Source: Actinomycetes bacterium (GTDB taxonomy: Bacteria > Actinomycetota > Acidimicrobiia > Acidimicrobiales > RAAP-2). From it: a DNA stretch of 8,132 nucleotides. Below, piece by piece: positions 6,189 to 8,132 of the stretch. Made by a program: the position numbers and the translations under genes. Below the pieces are notes generated by a model that saw only the letters and a program-made list of their open reading frames with translations, searched no databases and was not told the DNA's origin. Within the stretch, counting starts at the first letter, position 1, and the number at the start of each line of letters is the position of its first letter. The stretch is from contig JAKBCI010000066.1 in NCBI GenBank assembly GCA_021807965.1, positions 1 to 8,132 on the forward strand, read 5' to 3'.

Positions 6189-7593
6189 CGTTCTCGCGGC
6201 CTTCGTCGGCGAACTGCGTGCCGCCGGCTTGCCGGTATCGATGACCGAGCACCTCGACGCGGTTCGGGCCCTAGAAGCCATCGACCTGGGCGTTCGCGTG
6301 GAAGTACGTGACGCGCTCGCAGCGACGTTAGTGAAAGACGGCGACCACCTGCCCGTCTTCTATACGGCCTTCGACGTCTTTTTTGCCACGCGCGGCTTTG
6401 AGCAACCCGACGCGGGGGGCGAGGCGAGCACCGACGCCGCCGATTCGGCGGCCAGCGCGTCGGGTCAGTCAACGGGCGAGGGTGGTGGTGCCAAGGGGCT
6501 GAGTGCCGAGCAGCTCGCCGACCTCCTGTTTCGCGCCCTTCGTGACGGCGACCAGTCGGCTCTCGTGCGCGGCGCGCGGGCGGCGGTGAGTCGGTACGCC
6601 GGGTTCGAGCCGGGTCGGCCCGTCGGGGGCACGTACTACCTCTACCGCACACTGCGCAGCCTCCAACTCGACCAGCTCGAAGAGCGGCTGATCGACGATC
6701 ACGGTGCCGGCGGTGACGAGTTGTTGGGCCGACTCGCCCGCGACGACGCTCGCGCACGCATCGACGTGCTCAAGCGCGAAATTGAGCGCGCCATCCGCGA
6801 ACGACTCGTCGATGACCGAGGCGCGGCGGCCCTCGCGAAGTCAGTCCGCAAGCCGCTGCCCGAGGACGTCGACGTGATGCACGCCAACCGCGACGAGCTC
6901 GCGCAGCTCGAACGCGCCCTTCGGCCCCTCAGTCGCAAGCTGGCTACGCGACTGGCCCGACGCCGTCGTCGCCGTCGCCGGGGTCCGGTCGACCTGCGCC
7001 ATACCGTTCGCCGGAGCCTCTCAACGGGCGGGGTCCCGTTGGAGCTTCGCTTCAAACCCCCGCGGCCGGCGAAGCCGGAAATTGTCGTGATCGCCGACGT
7101 GTCGGGATCGGTCGCCTCGTTCGCGCGGTTCACCCTTCACCTCGTGCACGCGATCAGCTCGCAGTTCTCCAAGGTGCGCAGCTTCGTCTTCGTCGACGGA
7201 CTCGACGAAGTTACTGAGTACTTCGACGGGGTTGACGATCCGGCGCTGGCGGTGGCGCGGATCAACGCGGAAGCGGACGTCGTTGCGTTCGACGGCCACT
7301 CGGACTATGGCCGGGCGCTTCTTTCTTTTCACGAACGTTTCGCTCGGGACGTCAATCGACGCACCACGGTGCTGATCCTGGGGGACGGACGCAACAATTA
7401 CCACCAGGCGCACGCCGAGGTCGTCGCCGACTTAGGCGTCCGGGCGCGCCACGTCTACTGGCTTAATCCCGAACCGGTCAGCTACTGGAACAGCGGTGAC
7501 TCGATCATTGACCAGTACGCGCCGTACTGCGATCGCGTCGTGGAGTGTCGCACGCTGCGCCAACTCGAAGCCTTCGTTGGAGATTTGGGGTGA
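6181..7593 (+). CDS. CoxE-like VWA-domain protein, partner of the MoxR ATPase
   Basis: A 470-residue cytosolic protein with the CoxE-like layout. The N-terminal helical region (LAAFVGELRAAGLPVS, LAATLVKDGDHLPVF) is followed by an Ala/Gly/Ser-rich linker at about 75-105. Next come a helical middle part, a run of eight arginines (260-267) before the conserved basic stretch LRHTVRRSLSTGGVP, and a C-terminal VWA domain. The metal-binding MIDAS residues are all present: DVSGS (306-310), S374 in GHSDYG, and D402 in LGDGRNN. The VWA domain probably binds the client or the ATPase through Mg2+. The start is most likely TTG 6181, overlapping moxR by 8 nt: it begins exactly at the family N-terminus (LLSVLAAFV). 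The in-frame ATG at 6082 would add 33 Cys/Ser/Arg-rich residues that are a shadow of moxR, and ATG 6241 would cut into the conserved domain. No Shine-Dalgarno precedes the TTG, so translation is probably coupled to moxR. Confidence 0.9.
   Translation: MLSVLAAFVGELRAAGLPVSMTEHLDAVRALEAIDLGVRVEVRDALAATLVKDGDHLPVFYTAFDVFFATRGFEQPDAGGEASTDAADSAASASGQSTGEGGGAKGLSAEQLADLLFRALRDGDQSALVRGARAAVSRYAGFEPGRPVGGTYYLYRTLRSLQLDQLEERLIDDHGAGGDELLGRLARDDARARIDVLKREIERAIRERLVDDRGAAALAKSVRKPLPEDVDVMHANRDELAQLERALRPLSRKLATRLARRRRRRRRGPVDLRHTVRRSLSTGGVPLELRFKPPRPAKPEIVVIADVSGSVASFARFTLHLVHAISSQFSKVRSFVFVDGLDEVTEYFDGVDDPALAVARINAEADVVAFDGHSDYGRALLSFHERFARDVNRRTTVLILGDGRNNYHQAHAEVVADLGVRARHVYWLNPEPVSYWNSGDSIIDQYAPYCDRVVECRTLRQLEAFVGDLG
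7579..7582 (+). promoter_or_regulatory. Ribosome binding site for the histidine phosphatase
   Basis: GGAG lies at the end of the VWA gene, 7 nt before the GTG at 7590. It supports that GTG as the start codon. The start overlaps the upstream stop as GTGA. Confidence 0.6.
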
Positions 7594-8132
7594 GCGCGTG
7601 GACCATCGAGCCACCGTCGGGCTTTCGAACACTCGGCGAGCGGCCGAGTGGCACCCGCCTCGTCTTCGTGCGACACGGCGAGGCGACGTGCAACGTTGAA
7701 GGCCGCGTGGGGGGGCCACGGGGCTGCCGCGGGCTCACGAGTCGCGGGCGAGCCGAGGTGGCGGCGCTCGCCGACCGCCTCGAGCGGACGCGCGAGCTCG
7801 ACGACGTCGTCGCGCTCTACACCTCCATCTTGCCGCGGGCGATCGAAACGGCCGCGCTGCTCGCGCGCGGACTGGCGCCCGGGCTCGTAGTCACCAAGGA
7901 CTGTGACCTGTGCGAGCTGCATCCCGGTGACGCTGACGGTATGACGTGGGAGGAGCTGGTCACCCGTTACGGCGGGCCCGACTGGGATCATGACCCGGCC
8001 CAGCCGATCGCCCCCGGCGGCGAGTCGTGGCTCGACTTCTACGAGCGCTGCGTCGCGACGTTCGCGCGCCTGGCCGACACGCCCCCGGGCGAGCGTGTGC
8101 TCCTCGTCGTGCACGGGGGCGGCATCGAACAA
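7590..8132 (+). CDS. Histidine phosphatase family protein (phosphoglycerate mutase-like), 3' end beyond window
   Basis: Partial gene: 181 codons are visible without a stop and it continues past the window end. The protein begins at GTG 7590 (MSAWTIEPPSG), overlapping the VWA stop by 4 nt. The phosphoglycerate-mutase-like catalytic set is present: RHGEAT with the phospho-acceptor H29 and R28; R83 in SILPRAIETA; E108 in CELHPGDADGMT at the usual general-acid position; and the second histidine H175 in VVHGGG. The stretch GRVGGPRGCRGLTSRGRAE is typical of an actinobacterial histidine-phosphatase subgroup. The substrate is unknown. Relatives include broad-specificity phosphatases, glucosyl-3-phosphoglycerate phosphatases and cobalamin/ribazole phosphatases, and nothing seen here separates them. 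The overlap suggests co-translation with the MoxR/VWA pair, though this could be simple operon compaction. Confidence 0.9.
   Translation, partial: MSAWTIEPPSGFRTLGERPSGTRLVFVRHGEATCNVEGRVGGPRGCRGLTSRGRAEVAALADRLERTRELDDVVALYTSILPRAIETAALLARGLAPGLVVTKDCDLCELHPGDADGMTWEELVTRYGGPDWDHDPAQPIAPGGESWLDFYERCVATFARLADTPPGERVLLVVHGGGIEQ

Noticed and set aside
6958..6981. CGN microsatellite in the VWA gene as a phase-variation tract
   Set aside because: The repeat is of mixed CGC/CGT/CGA/CGG codons and unit length three, so slippage would not shift the frame. An Arg-rich segment here is usual for the family.
5241..7593. Carbon monoxide dehydrogenase maturation locus (coxD/coxE)
   Set aside because: The two proteins resemble that type, but no coxM, coxS, coxL or other cox gene is in the window, and CoxD/CoxE-like pairs are widespread outside cox loci.
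7482..8132. 216-codon minus-strand frame at the window end
   Set aside because: Overlaps the VWA C-terminus and the histidine phosphatase, both of which have intact catalytic or metal-binding motifs on the + strand.

Overview
The window comes from a GC-rich bacterium, most probably an actinomycete (Actinomycetota). The order obg-proB-proA is common in that phylum. GTG and TTG starts, overlapping genes and start codons lying 6 nt behind a -10-like hexamer (leaderless style) also fit. The extra MoxR/VWA genes after proA suggest the class Acidimicrobiia, but that placement is an inference from gene content and style, not a phylogeny. All confidently called genes lie on the + strand, and no RNA gene, mobile element, CRISPR array or long non-coding stretch is visible.

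Layout: (1) 1-158 is a comparatively AT-rich upstream segment with nothing certain in it. (2) 171-1544 encodes a class-III PLP-dependent aminotransferase of the glutamate-1-semialdehyde-aminotransferase-like type, with its own -10-like box. (3) 1574-2938 is obg (ribosome-assembly GTPase), followed with a 20-nt overlap by proB (2919-3989, glutamate 5-kinase). (4) 4009-5244 is proA (gamma-glutamyl phosphate reductase), behind another -10-like box. It is followed by three genes joined by overlaps of 4, 8 and 4 nt: a MoxR-type AAA+ ATPase (5241-6188), a CoxE-like VWA protein starting at a TTG (6181-7593), and a histidine phosphatase (7590 to beyond the window end).

Functionally, ProB and ProA catalyse the first two steps of proline synthesis from glutamate. 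The MoxR ATPase and the VWA protein form the familiar chaperone-like pair that activates or assembles a client enzyme or complex. No client such as carbon monoxide dehydrogenase genes is present here, so the client is unknown. The histidine phosphatase is translationally coupled to the VWA gene. The points most worth a second look are the orphan MoxR-VWA-phosphatase module locked into a proline operon, the repeated TANNNT-6nt-start arrangement, the non-canonical G4 motif of Obg, and the dual-frame GATGAC repeat where obg overlaps proB. Most of the window is ordinary chromosomal housekeeping, and I see no clear evidence for a wholly new system.
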